DNA of 64,000 nt from Bradyrhizobium sp. 195 (GCF_023101665.1 NZ_CP082161.1:2914001-2978000), one strand, 5' to 3'; positions 1 through 9,090 are shown, numbered from the stretch's first letter. Notes: generated from the letters alone by a model not told the origin. Translations and numbers: made by a program.

Positions 1-1
1 C

Positions 2-673
2 GGCGAGTTCTTCGTCGTGGTCGGCCCCTCGGGCTGCGGCAAGTCCACGCTGCTCAAGCTGATCTCGGGCCTGCTGCCGCCGACCACGGGCGAGATCCTG
101 GTCGAGGGTGAGAAGGTGACGACGCCGCACGGCAATGTCGGCATCGTGTTCCAGAATGCGCTGCTGCTGCCGTGGCGCAACATCCTCGGCAACGTGATGC
201 TGCCGATCGACATGAAGCGGCTGCCGCGGCAAAAATACCTCGATCGCGCGAAGGCGCTGCTGAAGCTGGTCGGGCTGGAAGGGTTCGAGAAGAAGCTGCC
301 CTGGCAGCTCTCCGGCGGCATGCAGCAGCGCGCCTCGATCTGCCGCGCGCTGGTGCACGACCCGAAGATCATGCTGATGGACGAGCCGTTCGGCGCGCTC
401 GATGCGCTGACGCGCGAGCGCATGAATGTCGAATTGATGCGGATCCAGCGCGAGACGAGGAAGACGGTGCTGCTGATCACGCACTCGATCCCCGAGGCCG
501 TGTTCCTGGCCGACCGCGTGCTGGTCATGACCGAGCGCCCCGGCGCGATCGCCGCGATCTACGACGTGCCGCTGCCGCGCCCGCGCTCGCTCGACGTGAT
601 GGCCGACCCTGTTTTCACCGAGCTCGTGCAACGCATCCGCAAGCACTTTTTCTCGCAAGGTGCATTGGATTAA
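2..673 (+). CDS. ABC transporter ATP-binding protein, NitT/TauT (nitrate/sulfonate/taurine) type, 5' partial
   Basis: Nucleotide-binding subunit of an importer, acting on the cytoplasmic face with a permease and binding protein that lie outside the window. The frame is open to the left edge, so about 25-30 N-terminal residues are missing. Visible in order: Walker A GPSGCGKST, Q-loop VFQNALLLPW, signature LSGGMQQR, Walker B IMLMDEP and switch His in LLITHS. The end, with HSIPEAVFLADRVLVMTERPG, is typical of the SsuB/TauB/NrtD branch. The next gene starts about 220 bp downstream, beyond a palindromic repeat, on the same strand. The transporter may therefore supply the catabolic genes that follow, but substrate cannot be read from an ATPase. 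Confidence 0.93.
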   Translation, partial: GEFFVVVGPSGCGKSTLLKLISGLLPPTTGEILVEGEKVTTPHGNVGIVFQNALLLPWRNILGNVMLPIDMKRLPRQKYLDRAKALLKLVGLEGFEKKLPWQLSGGMQQRASICRALVHDPKIMLMDEPFGALDALTRERMNVELMRIQRETRKTVLLITHSIPEAVFLADRVLVMTERPGAIAAIYDVPLPRPRSLDVMADPVFTELVQRIRKHFFSQGALD

Positions 674-714
674 GGGCGATGGGATTCGCTGTGATCAGCC
701 GCACGAACGGTGCG

Positions 715-829
715 CTCCCTCCCCCGCCTGCGGGGGAGGGTTGGGGAGAGGGTGTCTCCGCTGGCAAGACTCCCCAAGAGGATAGAACCCTCACCCGGCA
801 CTTCGTGCCGACCTCTCCCGCGAGCGGGA
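715..829. repeat. Palindromic intergenic repeat, type B, copy 1
   Basis: Fills most of the gap between the ABC ATPase and the enolase-superfamily gene. It has a G/C-rich inner palindrome (CCCCCGCCTGCGGGGG), then a GGTTGGGGAGAGGGTG stretch. A second half follows in opposite sense (CCCTCACCCGGCACTTCGTG, then CTCCCGCGAGCGGG). A related element lies at 63634-63784. The layout resembles mosaic palindromic repeats common between genes in Bradyrhizobium. It could fold in RNA at the end of the ATPase transcript. Confidence 0.75.
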
Positions 830-890
830 TAGGCGCGTTGCCCGCGGCACCACTGCTCGAAACAAATTCCCCTCGCTTTGTTGTTAGACC

Positions 891-2288
891 ATGTCACCCC
901 GCCTGAAGCTGCGAGACATCTCCTTTTTCGAACGTCCCGTGCAGTTCGCGCGGCCGTTCCGCTTCGGCGCTGTCACCATCAACGCGACGCCGCAGCTGTT
1001 CGTGCGGGTCGAGATCGAGGTCGAGGGAAGGGGCGTCGCCGTCGGCGCCAGCGCCGAGTTGCTGGTGCCAAAATGGTTCGACAAGCGGCCGGAGCTGTTG
1101 CCGGCGCAGACGGTCGACGGCCTGCGGCAGTCGCTGGACATCGCGCGCGGGCTTTATCTGGCGCGGACGGGATTTCTGACGGCGTTTGACCTTCATGCCT
1201 CGTGCATTGGTGCCCAGGTCGCGACCTGTGCAAAAAAGAACATTCCGGCGCTTGCGGCGGCCTATGGTCCGGCGGAGATCGACAAGGCGATCCTCGATGC
1301 GCTGCTGCGCGGCGTCGAGACCAGCTTCTTCGACGGGATGGCCGCCAACATTGCCGGCATCGACGCGCGGCTGTCTCCTGACCTGAGCGAGAGGGATATC
1401 AACACGTTACTCTCCGGCCGCAAGCCGCTGCCCCGTGTTGCCATCAGGCATACCGTCGGCCTCGATGATACCGTCGACGGCGAGGGCGGTGTTGCCGATG
1501 CCCATGAAAACGCCGGGGCAAATTACTTCAAGCTGAAGCTGTCGGGCGATCCTGTGGCCGATGCGGCGCGGCTGGTGCGGATCGGCAAGGAGCTGGATAC
1601 GCTCGGGCGCGACACCAAGGTGACGCTCGACGCCAACGAGCAGTACGCCGATCTTGCCGTGCTGGGCGCGCTGATGGACCGGCTCGATCATGATCTCGCA
1701 TTGCGGCCGATCGCCTCGCGCTTGCTCTATGTCGAGCAGCCGATGCCGCGCGACATCACGCGGCAATCGCCGCTCGGCTCGCTGGCTTCGCATGGCTTCA
1801 TCATCGATGAAGCTGACGATTCCTACGATGCGTTCCCGGCGGCGCGGGCGCTGGGCTATTGCGGCATTTCCTCGAAGTCCTGCAAGGGGCTGTACAAGTC
1901 CATCGTCAACGCGACGCGCGCGGCGAAGTGGAGCGCGGGCGGCGAAAGGTTCTTCGTGACCGGCGAGGACCTCACCTGTCAGGCGGGCCTTGCCGTGCAG
2001 CAGGATTTCGCGCTCGGTGCCTTCATCGGCGTCACCCACGCCGAGCGCAACGGCCACCACTATGTCGACGGTTTTGGCGAGACGCCTCTCGCCGAAGCGC
2101 AAGCCTTCGCGGCCGCGCATCCCGATCTCTATGCCGACGCCGGGCAGGGCATCCGCCTCGCCATTCACAACGGCGATCTCCTGACGGGATCGCTTCACAC
2201 AACGGGCTTCGCGACCTCGGTTCATCCGGACTGGTCGGCGCTGCGCCCGCTCGAACAGCCGAAATCACTTCAGGAGCAAACGGCATGA
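891..2288 (+). CDS. Enolase superfamily (mandelate racemase/muconate lactonizing-like) enzyme
   Basis: 465-residue protein of the enolase superfamily, which abstracts a proton alpha to a carboxylate using Mg2+ and usually acts as a sugar-acid dehydratase, racemase or cycloisomerase. Visible barrel residues: KLKLSG (Lys214/216) on the second strand, LDANEQY (Asp247) and YVEQP (Glu282) as metal ligands, IIDEAD (Asp306/Glu307), and Lys329/Lys332 in GISSKSCKGLYKS. The capping domain is about residues 1-140. It is longer than most members (about 370-400 residues). Its stop overlaps the start of the next gene (ATGA), so the two are translationally coupled. The substrate is unknown; the neighbours suggest a sugar acid or modified sugar. 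Confidence 0.85.
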   Translation: MSPRLKLRDISFFERPVQFARPFRFGAVTINATPQLFVRVEIEVEGRGVAVGASAELLVPKWFDKRPELLPAQTVDGLRQSLDIARGLYLARTGFLTAFDLHASCIGAQVATCAKKNIPALAAAYGPAEIDKAILDALLRGVETSFFDGMAANIAGIDARLSPDLSERDINTLLSGRKPLPRVAIRHTVGLDDTVDGEGGVADAHENAGANYFKLKLSGDPVADAARLVRIGKELDTLGRDTKVTLDANEQYADLAVLGALMDRLDHDLALRPIASRLLYVEQPMPRDITRQSPLGSLASHGFIIDEADDSYDAFPAARALGYCGISSKSCKGLYKSIVNATRAAKWSAGGERFFVTGEDLTCQAGLAVQQDFALGAFIGVTHAERNGHHYVDGFGETPLAEAQAFAAAHPDLYADAGQGIRLAIHNGDLLTGSLHTTGFATSVHPDWSALRPLEQPKSLQEQTA

Positions 2289-3436
2289 CCACCCAACGCC
2301 TCGGCCTCATCATGAACGGCGTCACCGGCCGCATGGGGCTCAACCAGCATCTGATCCGCTCGATCGTCGCGATCCGCGACCAGGGCGGTGTCCGCTTGAA
2401 GAACGGCGATCGCGTCATGCCCGACCCGATCCTGATCGGCCGCAGCGCCGAGAAGGTCGAGGCGCTCGCCAAGCGCTACAACATCACGCGTTGGAGCACC
2501 GACCTCGATGCCGCGCTCGCTGACAAGAACGACACCATGTTCTTCGATGCCGCGACTACGCAGGCGCGCCCTGGTCTGCTGACCCAGGCCATCAACGCCG
2601 GCAAGCACGTCTATTGCGAGAAGCCGATCGCGACGAACTTCGAGGAGGCGCTCGAGGTCGTGAAGCTAGCCAACGCCAAGGGCGTCAAGCACGGCACCGT
2701 GCAGGACAAGCTGTTCCTACCCGGCCTGAAGAAGATTGCGTTCCTGCGCGATTCCGGCTTCTTCGGCCGCATCCTCTCGGTGCGCGGCGAGTTCGGCTAT
2801 TGGGTGTTCGAGGGCGGCTGGCAGGAGGCGCAGCGCCCGTCCTGGAACTATCGCGACGAGGACGGCGGCGGCATCATTCTCGACATGGTCTGCCACTGGC
2901 GCTACGTGCTCGACAACCTGTTCGGCAACGTCCAGAGCGTGGTCTGCATCGGCAACACCGACATCCCCGAGCGCTTCGACGAGCAGGGCAAGAAGTACAA
3001 GGCGACCGCGGACGATTCCGCCTACGCCACCTTCCAGCTCGATGGTGGCGTCATCGCGCACATCAACATGTCCTGGGTGACCCGTGTCTATCGCGACGAC
3101 CTCGTCACCTTCCAGGTCGACGGCACCCATGGCTCGGCGGTCGCGGGCCTCACCGATTGCATGATCCAGGCCCGCCAGGCGACGCCCCGTCCGGTCTGGA
3201 ATCCCGACGAGAAGCGGCTGCATGATTTCTACGGCGACTGGCAGAAGTTGCCCGACAACGTCACCTACGACAACGGCTTCAAGGAGCAGTGGGAGATGTT
3301 CATCCGCCACGTCTACGAGGATGCGCCCTACAAATTCACGCTGCTCGAAGGCGTCAAGGGCGTGCAGCTCGCCGAATGCGCGCTGAAGAGCTGGAAGGAG
3401 CGGCGCTGGATCGACGTCGCCCCGATCAAGGTCTGA
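2285..3436 (+). CDS. Gfo/Idh/MocA family NAD(P)-dependent oxidoreductase
   Basis: 383-residue cytoplasmic dehydrogenase-like protein. The Rossmann fingerprint is slightly unusual (NGVTGRMG, residues 11-18, in place of GxGxxG). The family CEKP motif is at 111-114, with the Lys that contacts substrate and nicotinamide. A DxxxH pair (Asp200, His204, in LDMVCHW) fits the family's catalytic site. I chose the ATG at 2285 because it overlaps the upstream stop and precedes the Rossmann strand; the frame is open further upstream, but only over the previous gene. Such enzymes oxidise sugar or cyclitol hydroxyls, often to 3-keto sugars. It sits second in the catabolic block. Confidence 0.9.
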   Translation: MTTQRLGLIMNGVTGRMGLNQHLIRSIVAIRDQGGVRLKNGDRVMPDPILIGRSAEKVEALAKRYNITRWSTDLDAALADKNDTMFFDAATTQARPGLLTQAINAGKHVYCEKPIATNFEEALEVVKLANAKGVKHGTVQDKLFLPGLKKIAFLRDSGFFGRILSVRGEFGYWVFEGGWQEAQRPSWNYRDEDGGGIILDMVCHWRYVLDNLFGNVQSVVCIGNTDIPERFDEQGKKYKATADDSAYATFQLDGGVIAHINMSWVTRVYRDDLVTFQVDGTHGSAVAGLTDCMIQARQATPRPVWNPDEKRLHDFYGDWQKLPDNVTYDNGFKEQWEMFIRHVYEDAPYKFTLLEGVKGVQLAECALKSWKERRWIDVAPIKV

Positions 3437-3457
3437 CAATTTCGATGCTTATGATGT

Positions 3458-3543
3458 CGTCATTGCGAGCGAAGCGAAGCAATCCAGTCTGCCTCTGTGG
3501 AAAGACTCTGGATTGCTTCGTCGCTTCGCTCCTCGCAATGACG
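3458..3543. repeat. Palindromic intergenic repeat, type A, copy 1
   Basis: Imperfect long palindrome that begins CGTCATTGCGAGCGAAGCG and ends with its near reverse complement CTTCGCTCCTCGCAATGACG, with AATCCAG/CTGGATT inner arms. It lies between the Gfo/Idh and DUF993 genes. The right edge comes within 20 bp of the DUF993 start, so it could shape translation or processing inside the operon. Related copies are at 33499, 41521, 47605 and 51756. Confidence 0.9.
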
Positions 3544-3559
3544 GAGAGGTCTGAAAATC

Positions 3560-4765
3560 ATGAACAAGCCCGTCCAGCCCAAGCCTGCTTCTTCAATGTC
3601 GTCATTGTCGCTCAAGCTGCCGAAAGCCGATCGCTCGATCGAGACCTACCGGCTTGCGGCCTCGCGCACGTTCCCCGCAAAGCTCGAAGGGCCGCTGAAC
3701 CGCATCGCCTTCTCCGCCGTGCACACGGTCGCCGATCCCTTCGCCGACAACGATCCTTGGCTGTCGGTCGCCGTCGACTGGGACAAGACCATCGCCTTTC
3801 GCGAGCACGTCTGGGACCTCGGCCTCGGCGTTGCCGAAGCCATGGATACCGCGCAGCGTGGCATGGGCCTGGACTGGCCGACTTCGCTGGAGCTGATCAC
3901 ACGTTCGGTCGCCGCCGCCAAGCGGCGCAACGCGCTGGTGTTCTCCGGTGCCGGCACCGATCATCTCGCGGTGGAGGATGCCAGGAGCCTCGACGACGTG
4001 ATCCGCGCCTATGAGGAGCAGGTCTCGGCGGTCGAGAAGGTCGGCGGTCGTATCATTCTGATGGCGTCGCGCGCGCTGGCGAAGCTTGGCCGCAACGCCG
4101 ACGACTATGCGAAGGTTTATGATCGGGTGCTGTCGCAAGTTCGCGAGCCCGTGATCATCCATTGGCTCGGCGACATGTTCGATCCGGCGCTGTCGGGCTA
4201 TTGGGGCACCAAGGATCTCGACAAGGCCATGGACACGGCCGTCGCGATCATCAACGGCAACGCCGCCAAGGTCGACGGCGTCAAAGTTTCGCTCCTGGAC
4301 AAGCAGCGCGAGATCGACATGCGCCGGCGCCTGGATAGGCGCATCAAGATGTACACCGGCGACGACTTCAACTATGCCGAGCTGATCGCCGGCGACAGCG
4401 AAGGCTTTTCGCATGCGCTGCTTGGCATCTTCGACGCGATCGCGCCGGCGGCGTCTTACGCGCTGTCGCGGCTTGCGGCCGGCGACGAAGCCGGCTTCCA
4501 CGACGTGCTGGGGCCGACCGTGCCGCTGTCGCGCCACATCTTCAAGGCGCCGACGCGCTTCTACAAGACGGGCGTCGTGTTCATGGCGTATCTCAACGGC
4601 CATCAGGACCATTTCACCATGGTCGGGGGACAGGAGAGCACGCGCTCGACGCTGCATCTGGCTGAACTGTTCCGTCTGGCCGACAAAGCCGGCCTGCTCG
4701 CCAATCCTGAACTCGCGACGCAGCGGATGAAGACCGTGCTCGCCACCCACGGTATCGAATCCTGA
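3560..4765 (+). CDS. DUF993 family protein (dihydrodipicolinate synthase-like aldolase fold)
   Basis: 401-residue protein that I recognise as DUF993, a family usually named dihydrodipicolinate synthase-like, with no well-established reaction that I know of. A (beta/alpha)8 lyase fold is likely. Lys242 in DGVKVSLLDK sits where a Schiff-base lysine would be expected in an N-acetylneuraminate-lyase-type enzyme. GAGTDHL and HWLGDMFDPALSGYWG are distinctive. The ATG at 3560 follows GGAGAGG. The stop overlaps the ATG of the isomerase-like gene by one base (TGATG). Placement with a dehydrogenase, an isomerase and an enolase-superfamily protein suggests retro-aldol cleavage of a modified sugar, which is inference. 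Confidence 0.85.
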   Translation: MNKPVQPKPASSMSSLSLKLPKADRSIETYRLAASRTFPAKLEGPLNRIAFSAVHTVADPFADNDPWLSVAVDWDKTIAFREHVWDLGLGVAEAMDTAQRGMGLDWPTSLELITRSVAAAKRRNALVFSGAGTDHLAVEDARSLDDVIRAYEEQVSAVEKVGGRIILMASRALAKLGRNADDYAKVYDRVLSQVREPVIIHWLGDMFDPALSGYWGTKDLDKAMDTAVAIINGNAAKVDGVKVSLLDKQREIDMRRRLDRRIKMYTGDDFNYAELIAGDSEGFSHALLGIFDAIAPAASYALSRLAAGDEAGFHDVLGPTVPLSRHIFKAPTRFYKTGVVFMAYLNGHQDHFTMVGGQESTRSTLHLAELFRLADKAGLLANPELATQRMKTVLATHGIES

Positions 4766-5628
4766 TGCGCGATTTTTCGTCCGACCACCGCTGGCTGTCG
4801 CTGAACACGGCGACCGTCCGCAAGCAGGGTGACCTCGTCGAGATCATCGATGCCTGTGCGAAGCATGGCATCCGCGCCATCGATCCCTGGCGCGATCAGG
4901 TCGCATCCGTCGGTCTCGAGCGTGCCGCGCGTGCGGTGCGCGATGCCGGCCTCGATCTGTCGGGCTATTGCCGCGGCGGCATGTTCACCTCGGACGCCTC
5001 GCGCCGGAGCGAGGTGCGCGACGACAACAAGCGCTGCGTCGATGAAGCCAAGGCGCTGGGCGCACCCTGCATCGTCCTCGTCGTCGGCGGCCTGCCGCAA
5101 TATTCGCGGCCGGGCAGCGAGGCCTCGAAGGACATCGTGGCGGCGCGTGGGCAGGTCGAGGAAGCGCTTGCCGACATGCTCGACTACGCCAAACAGGCAA
5201 ACCTGCCGCTGGCGATCGAGCCGCTGCATCCGGCCTATGCGGCCGACCGCGCCTGCGTGAACACGACGAAGCAGGCGCTCGACATCTGTGACCGGCTCGA
5301 TCCTGCCCGCAGTGGCATGCTCGGCGTTGCGCTCGACGTCTATCACATCTGGTGGGATCCGGAGCTGATGGGCCAGATCGCGCGCGCCGGCAAGGACCGC
5401 CTGCTCGCCTTCCATGTCTGCGACTGGCTGGTGCCGACCAAGGACATCCTCAACGACCGCGGCATGATGGGCGACGGTGTCATCGACATAAAATCGGTGC
5501 GTCAAGCGGTCGAAGCGCAGGGCTTTGCCGGTTATTCCGAGATCGAGATATTCTCCAACGAGTGGTGGGGCAAGTCGATGGACGAGGTGCTCCGCACCTG
5601 CATCACGCGCCATAAGACGGTGGTGTAA
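4765..5628 (+). CDS. Sugar phosphate isomerase/epimerase family TIM-barrel protein (AP-endonuclease 2 fold)
   Basis: 287-residue protein of the xylose-isomerase-like TIM barrel family that includes IolE, IolI, hydroxypyruvate isomerase and 3-keto-glycoside lyases. A metal site can be read off: Glu152 (AIEPLHP), Asp191 and His194 (LDVYHIWW), His217 (FHVCDW) and Glu259 or Glu261 (YSEIEIFS). It may isomerise or dehydrate a keto sugar made by the Gfo/Idh enzyme upstream. The start is fixed by the one-base overlap with the DUF993 gene. This is the last gene of the block; 18 bp further on lies the stop of a convergent gene. Confidence 0.88.
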   Translation: MRDFSSDHRWLSLNTATVRKQGDLVEIIDACAKHGIRAIDPWRDQVASVGLERAARAVRDAGLDLSGYCRGGMFTSDASRRSEVRDDNKRCVDEAKALGAPCIVLVVGGLPQYSRPGSEASKDIVAARGQVEEALADMLDYAKQANLPLAIEPLHPAYAADRACVNTTKQALDICDRLDPARSGMLGVALDVYHIWWDPELMGQIARAGKDRLLAFHVCDWLVPTKDILNDRGMMGDGVIDIKSVRQAVEAQGFAGYSEIEIFSNEWWGKSMDEVLRTCITRHKTVV

Positions 5629-5646
5629 GTCACGGGCGCGCTGCCC

Positions 5647-7647
5647 TTACGGGCTTGCGACCTGCTGCAGCGTGTTGAAGCGCGCCTTCTGCTCGCTGCT
5701 CAGCGTGGTATAGAATTCGTCCAGCCCAGGTTCGACCAGCTTGGCGGCCGTCAGCATGGCCTCGAGCCGGTGCTGCATCGCCTCCAGCCGTCCGACCGGC
5801 GTCAGAGGCACATCGTTCGGACAGGCCGCTTGTAGGCCCTCAACGCCCTTCGCCGTGGCTTCGCCGAGGCGGTCGAGCGCCTCCTTTTGCTTGCCTGCCG
5901 GGTGGAGCACGGCCTCGATCTTCTGGATCGGCAGCTGGGTCAGCCCGGACTTGGGATCGCCGCAGGCTTCGGTGCTGGCTTCCTGTGGCTGTGACGAGCG
6001 CTCGCCGACATTGGGGCCAAGCGCGTTGAAGCGGGCCTGCTGTTCGTCACTGAGCGAGTTGTAGAACTTCTCCAGGGCTGGCCGCACGATCTTGACGGCT
6101 TCCAGCGTCGCGCTGATGCGGTTCATCATGGCGCGCAGGCGGCCAGGCGGGGTTAGCGCATAGGTCTCAGCGCAGGAGTCCTTGAACACATCGGCAGCGT
6201 TGGCCGCCGCGGTCTTCAACTCGTCGAGCAGTGCGCGTTGTTCCGGCGCCGGCCGCACCGCCCGCGCGATATCGTCGAGCGGCCAGGCGGTCACGCCCTT
6301 GTCCGGTGTGCCGCACAATTGCCGTAGCGTCTGCGGGCTCACGCTGGCGCGCGGACGTGCGCGGCCGCCGCCGGCTTGCGCATCGTCATTGGGGTTGATG
6401 CTGGCATAGGCGGAATAGGGGCCGTCACCACCCCAGAACACGGTGTCGACGAAGTCGTCATAGGCATACGCCCAATAGCCGGGCTCGTAAGCGTAAGACC
6501 AGAACGTGTAGTCAAAAATGTCGGAATAGGCGTAAGGCCAGAACACGGGACCGAGCCACGCCACGAACACCGCGGGATGGCGGTGACGCCAGGCCTGCCG
6601 CGGCGCCCAACCGCTCTGACGGGCGAGCAGGGCCGCTTGGGTCTGCGGAGTAGTCTGCGCGCGGAAGCGCTCGGCAAATCGTCCGCGCTCGGCGGCCTGC
6701 GTGGCGGCCGCAAGAGCCGAAGCGCGCGCGGCCGGAGCCTGCAGTCCGAGCCGCTGCTGGCGCGCCAGGTCACCTTGCTGGGCGCGCTGCTCACGATCAA
6801 GCAAGCGGTTCTGGGTCTGGAGCATCCGCTGCTGCTCGCGTTGCGCTCGTGCGCCTTCCACCTTTTGCGACTGCAATTGCTGAACGCGCTGCTGCAGGCG
6901 ATCGATTCGGGTCTGGCGCTCCGTCGTCTGGCGCGACAGCATCTCGCGCTGCCGCTGCTCGACGTGCTGCGAGCGCTGTTGGACGCGTTGCTCGCGCTCA
7001 AGAAGGCGGCTCTGCGACTGCAGCAACCGTTGCTGCTGGTGTTGCGCCCTTGCGCCTTCCGGCTTCTGCGATTGCAATTGCTGCACCCGTCGCTGCAAGC
7101 GGTCGATTCGGTCTTGGCGTTCCGCGGATTGGCGCGAAAGCATCTCGCGCGGCGGTCCCGATCGCTCGCTCACGGCCGGGGGTGCACTTGGGCGAGAAGG
7201 GGCGGCGATATGCGGTGTCGGCCGCGGCGCCATGGCCGGACGTTGCGGCGCTACCGGCGCCCGATGGAATTCGCGCCGGGGCGCCGCCACCTGCGGGGCG
7301 GCTCGCGGGGCGCTGAAATGCGGGCTCGGACGCGGTGGCGGCGAAGCGATGTGCGGCGCCGGACGTGGCGCCATGGCCGGTCGCTGCGGCATGGAAGGTG
7401 GATGGAAGGCCGGCGCGGCGGGACGCGCCATGGCTGGCGGCGCCGCCGGACGGGCCATGGCTGGCGGTGCTGCCGGGCGGGCCATGGCCGGTGGTGCTGC
7501 TGGCCGCGCTGCCGGTGCTGCGGCTGGGCCTGGTGGTCCGCCCCTTCCATGTCCATGGCCGGGCCCTTGGGCGAACGCGCCGATGCTCGCCGCCAGCATC
7601 GAGACACCAACCAAACCAGCCGTCAGGCAAACGCCACGCGGAAGCAT
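5647..7647 (-). CDS. Secreted Spy/CpxP-like (LTXXQ motif) protein with Pro/Ala repeats and coiled coil
   Basis: 666-residue exported protein. The ATG at 7647 is preferred over one 39 bp upstream because GGGAG lies 8 bp before it and a clean signal peptide follows (MLPRGVCLTAGLVG, then ASIGAFAQG). Next come tandem copies of APPAMARPA, a Pro/His/Arg-rich region and two related Gln/Arg-rich coiled-coil repeats (RIDRLQ, VQQLQSQK, GARAQ). A Tyr/Trp-rich stretch (FWSYAYEPGYWAYAYDD) and two copies of a Spy-like module follow (LTPPGRLRAMMNR with LSDEQQARFNAL; LTPVGRLEAMQHR with LSSEQKARFNTL). A periplasmic stress or chaperone role is inferred only from the C-terminal modules. It lies downstream of rocD on the same strand. 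Confidence 0.82.
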   Translation of the reverse strand: MLPRGVCLTAGLVGVSMLAASIGAFAQGPGHGHGRGGPPGPAAAPAARPAAPPAMARPAAPPAMARPAAPPAMARPAAPAFHPPSMPQRPAMAPRPAPHIASPPPRPSPHFSAPRAAPQVAAPRREFHRAPVAPQRPAMAPRPTPHIAAPSRPSAPPAVSERSGPPREMLSRQSAERQDRIDRLQRRVQQLQSQKPEGARAQHQQQRLLQSQSRLLEREQRVQQRSQHVEQRQREMLSRQTTERQTRIDRLQQRVQQLQSQKVEGARAQREQQRMLQTQNRLLDREQRAQQGDLARQQRLGLQAPAARASALAAATQAAERGRFAERFRAQTTPQTQAALLARQSGWAPRQAWRHRHPAVFVAWLGPVFWPYAYSDIFDYTFWSYAYEPGYWAYAYDDFVDTVFWGGDGPYSAYASINPNDDAQAGGGRARPRASVSPQTLRQLCGTPDKGVTAWPLDDIARAVRPAPEQRALLDELKTAAANAADVFKDSCAETYALTPPGRLRAMMNRISATLEAVKIVRPALEKFYNSLSDEQQARFNALGPNVGERSSQPQEASTEACGDPKSGLTQLPIQKIEAVLHPAGKQKEALDRLGEATAKGVEGLQAACPNDVPLTPVGRLEAMQHRLEAMLTAAKLVEPGLDEFYTTLSSEQKARFNTLQQVASP

Positions 7648-7753
7648 GATCTCGGCTCCCAGCTCGTAATCGCCCACGAATTTCAACGCACAGACGGCGG
7701 AATCGTTCGTTGTCGGCCCCGGCCGGGGTTGCGATCTTCCGACGCAGGCCGCC

Positions 7754-8968
7754 TCAAGACAAATCCTGCGTCAGGGTGGTGGCGAGCCGCTCCAGCGCCC
7801 AATCGACCTGGTCGCTCGTGATCACCAGTGGCGGAGCGATACGGATCGTGTGCTCATGGGTATCCTTGGCAAGGATGCCCTTGCCCTGAAGCGCCTCGCA
7901 GTAGCGGCGGGCGCGCCCGGCCTCGGGATGCAGCTCGACCGCCAGCATCAAGCCGCGCCCGCGCACTTCGCGGATCGTGTTGGCACGAATGTCCTTCAGA
8001 CCTTCCAGAAAGCGCGCGCCCTGCCTGGCCGCGTTCTCGATCATGCCTTCCTCGACCAGCACGCGGATCGCCGCCCGCGCCACCGCGCAGGCAAGCGGGT
8101 TGCCGCCGAAGGTCGAACCGTGCTGCCCGGGCCTCAATGTCCCGAGCACTTCGTTGTTCGAGAGCACGGCCGACACCGGATAGAAGCCACCGGACAGGGC
8201 CTTGCCGAGCAGCGTCACGTCCGCCTCTATGCCCTCGTGCTGTTCGGCGAGCAGCTTGCCGGTGCGGCCGAGCCCGGTCTGGATCTCGTCGAGCACCAGC
8301 ATCACGTTGTTGGCGGTGCAGAGCTCCCGCACCTCAGTGAAATAGCCGGCTGGAGGAATGATGACGCCGGCTTCGCCCTGGATCGGCTCGACCAGAAAGG
8401 CAACCGTGTTCGAGGTGATTGCGTTTTCCAGCGCCGCGGCGTCGCCGAATGGGATGATCTTGAAGCCCGGCGCGAACGGCCCGAAGTGCGTGCGTGTCTC
8501 GGGGTCGGTCGAAAAGCCGACGATGCCCAGCGTGCGCCCGTGGAAATTGTTGGCGCAGACGATGATCTCGGCCTGGCCGTCCGGCACGCCCTTCACCTCA
8601 TAGCCCCATTTGCGGACCGACTTGATCGCGCTTTCCACCGCCTCGGCGCCGCTGTTCATCGGCAGCACCTTGTGGGAACCGGTGAGCGCCGCGATCTCCT
8701 CGTAGAACAAGGCGAGTTGGTCGTTGTGAAACGCCCTTGAGGTCAGCGTCAGCCTTTGTGCCTGTTCGACCATTGCCGCCAGGATCTTGGGGTGGCAGTG
8801 GCCCTGGCTGACCGCCGAATAGGCCGAGAGGCAATCGAGATAACGGTTACCGTCGGTATCCCAGACCCAGACACCTTCGCCACGGGACAGGACGACCCCG
8901 ATCGGCTCGTAATTTTGGGCGCCAAAGCGTGCTTCTGTTGCGACCAGATCAATGACGGATGAGTTCAT
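7754..8968 (-). CDS. rocD: Ornithine aminotransferase (ornithine-oxo-acid transaminase)
   Basis: PLP-dependent class III aminotransferase converting ornithine and 2-oxoglutarate to glutamate semialdehyde and glutamate in arginine/ornithine catabolism. From the chosen start it is 404 residues, normal for RocD. Landmarks: [57 protein letters not shown] and the PLP lysine (about 256) in [15 protein letters not shown]. The ATG at 8968 has GGAG 9 bp upstream; one 27 bp earlier lacks a better site. A 6-bp inverted repeat lies about 125 bp upstream. The P450 gene further upstream is on the same strand but separated by 207 bp, so rocD probably has its own promoter. Confidence 0.93.
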   Translation of the reverse strand: MNSSVIDLVATEARFGAQNYEPIGVVLSRGEGVWVWDTDGNRYLDCLSAYSAVSQGHCHPKILAAMVEQAQRLTLTSRAFHNDQLALFYEEIAALTGSHKVLPMNSGAEAVESAIKSVRKWGYEVKGVPDGQAEIIVCANNFHGRTLGIVGFSTDPETRTHFGPFAPGFKIIPFGDAAALENAITSNTVAFLVEPIQGEAGVIIPPAGYFTEVRELCTANNVMLVLDEIQTGLGRTGKLLAEQHEGIEADVTLLGKALSGGFYPVSAVLSNNEVLGTLRPGQHGSTFGGNPLACAVARAAIRVLVEEGMIENAARQGARFLEGLKDIRANTIREVRGRGLMLAVELHPEAGRARRYCEALQGKGILAKDTHEHTIRIAPPLVITSDQVDWALERLATTLTQDLS

Positions 8969-9090
8969 CTGTCGCCGCTCCATTGCTGCAGGCACCGGGC
9001 TCTCAACCTGATTTGGGTATCGGTCTGCCGCCTTGGAAGCCTTCAGGCGCTCGATTGCGGGCGAGGCCTGATTTGCCCCGCAATGTCAGA

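Noticed and set aside
6376..7821. A 481-residue open frame on the + strand over the Spy-like gene
   Set aside because: It is Arg/Leu/Ala-rich and runs antisense to a gene with a signal peptide, ribosome site and recognisable modules. The frame is kept open by the repetitive GC-rich codons of the real gene.
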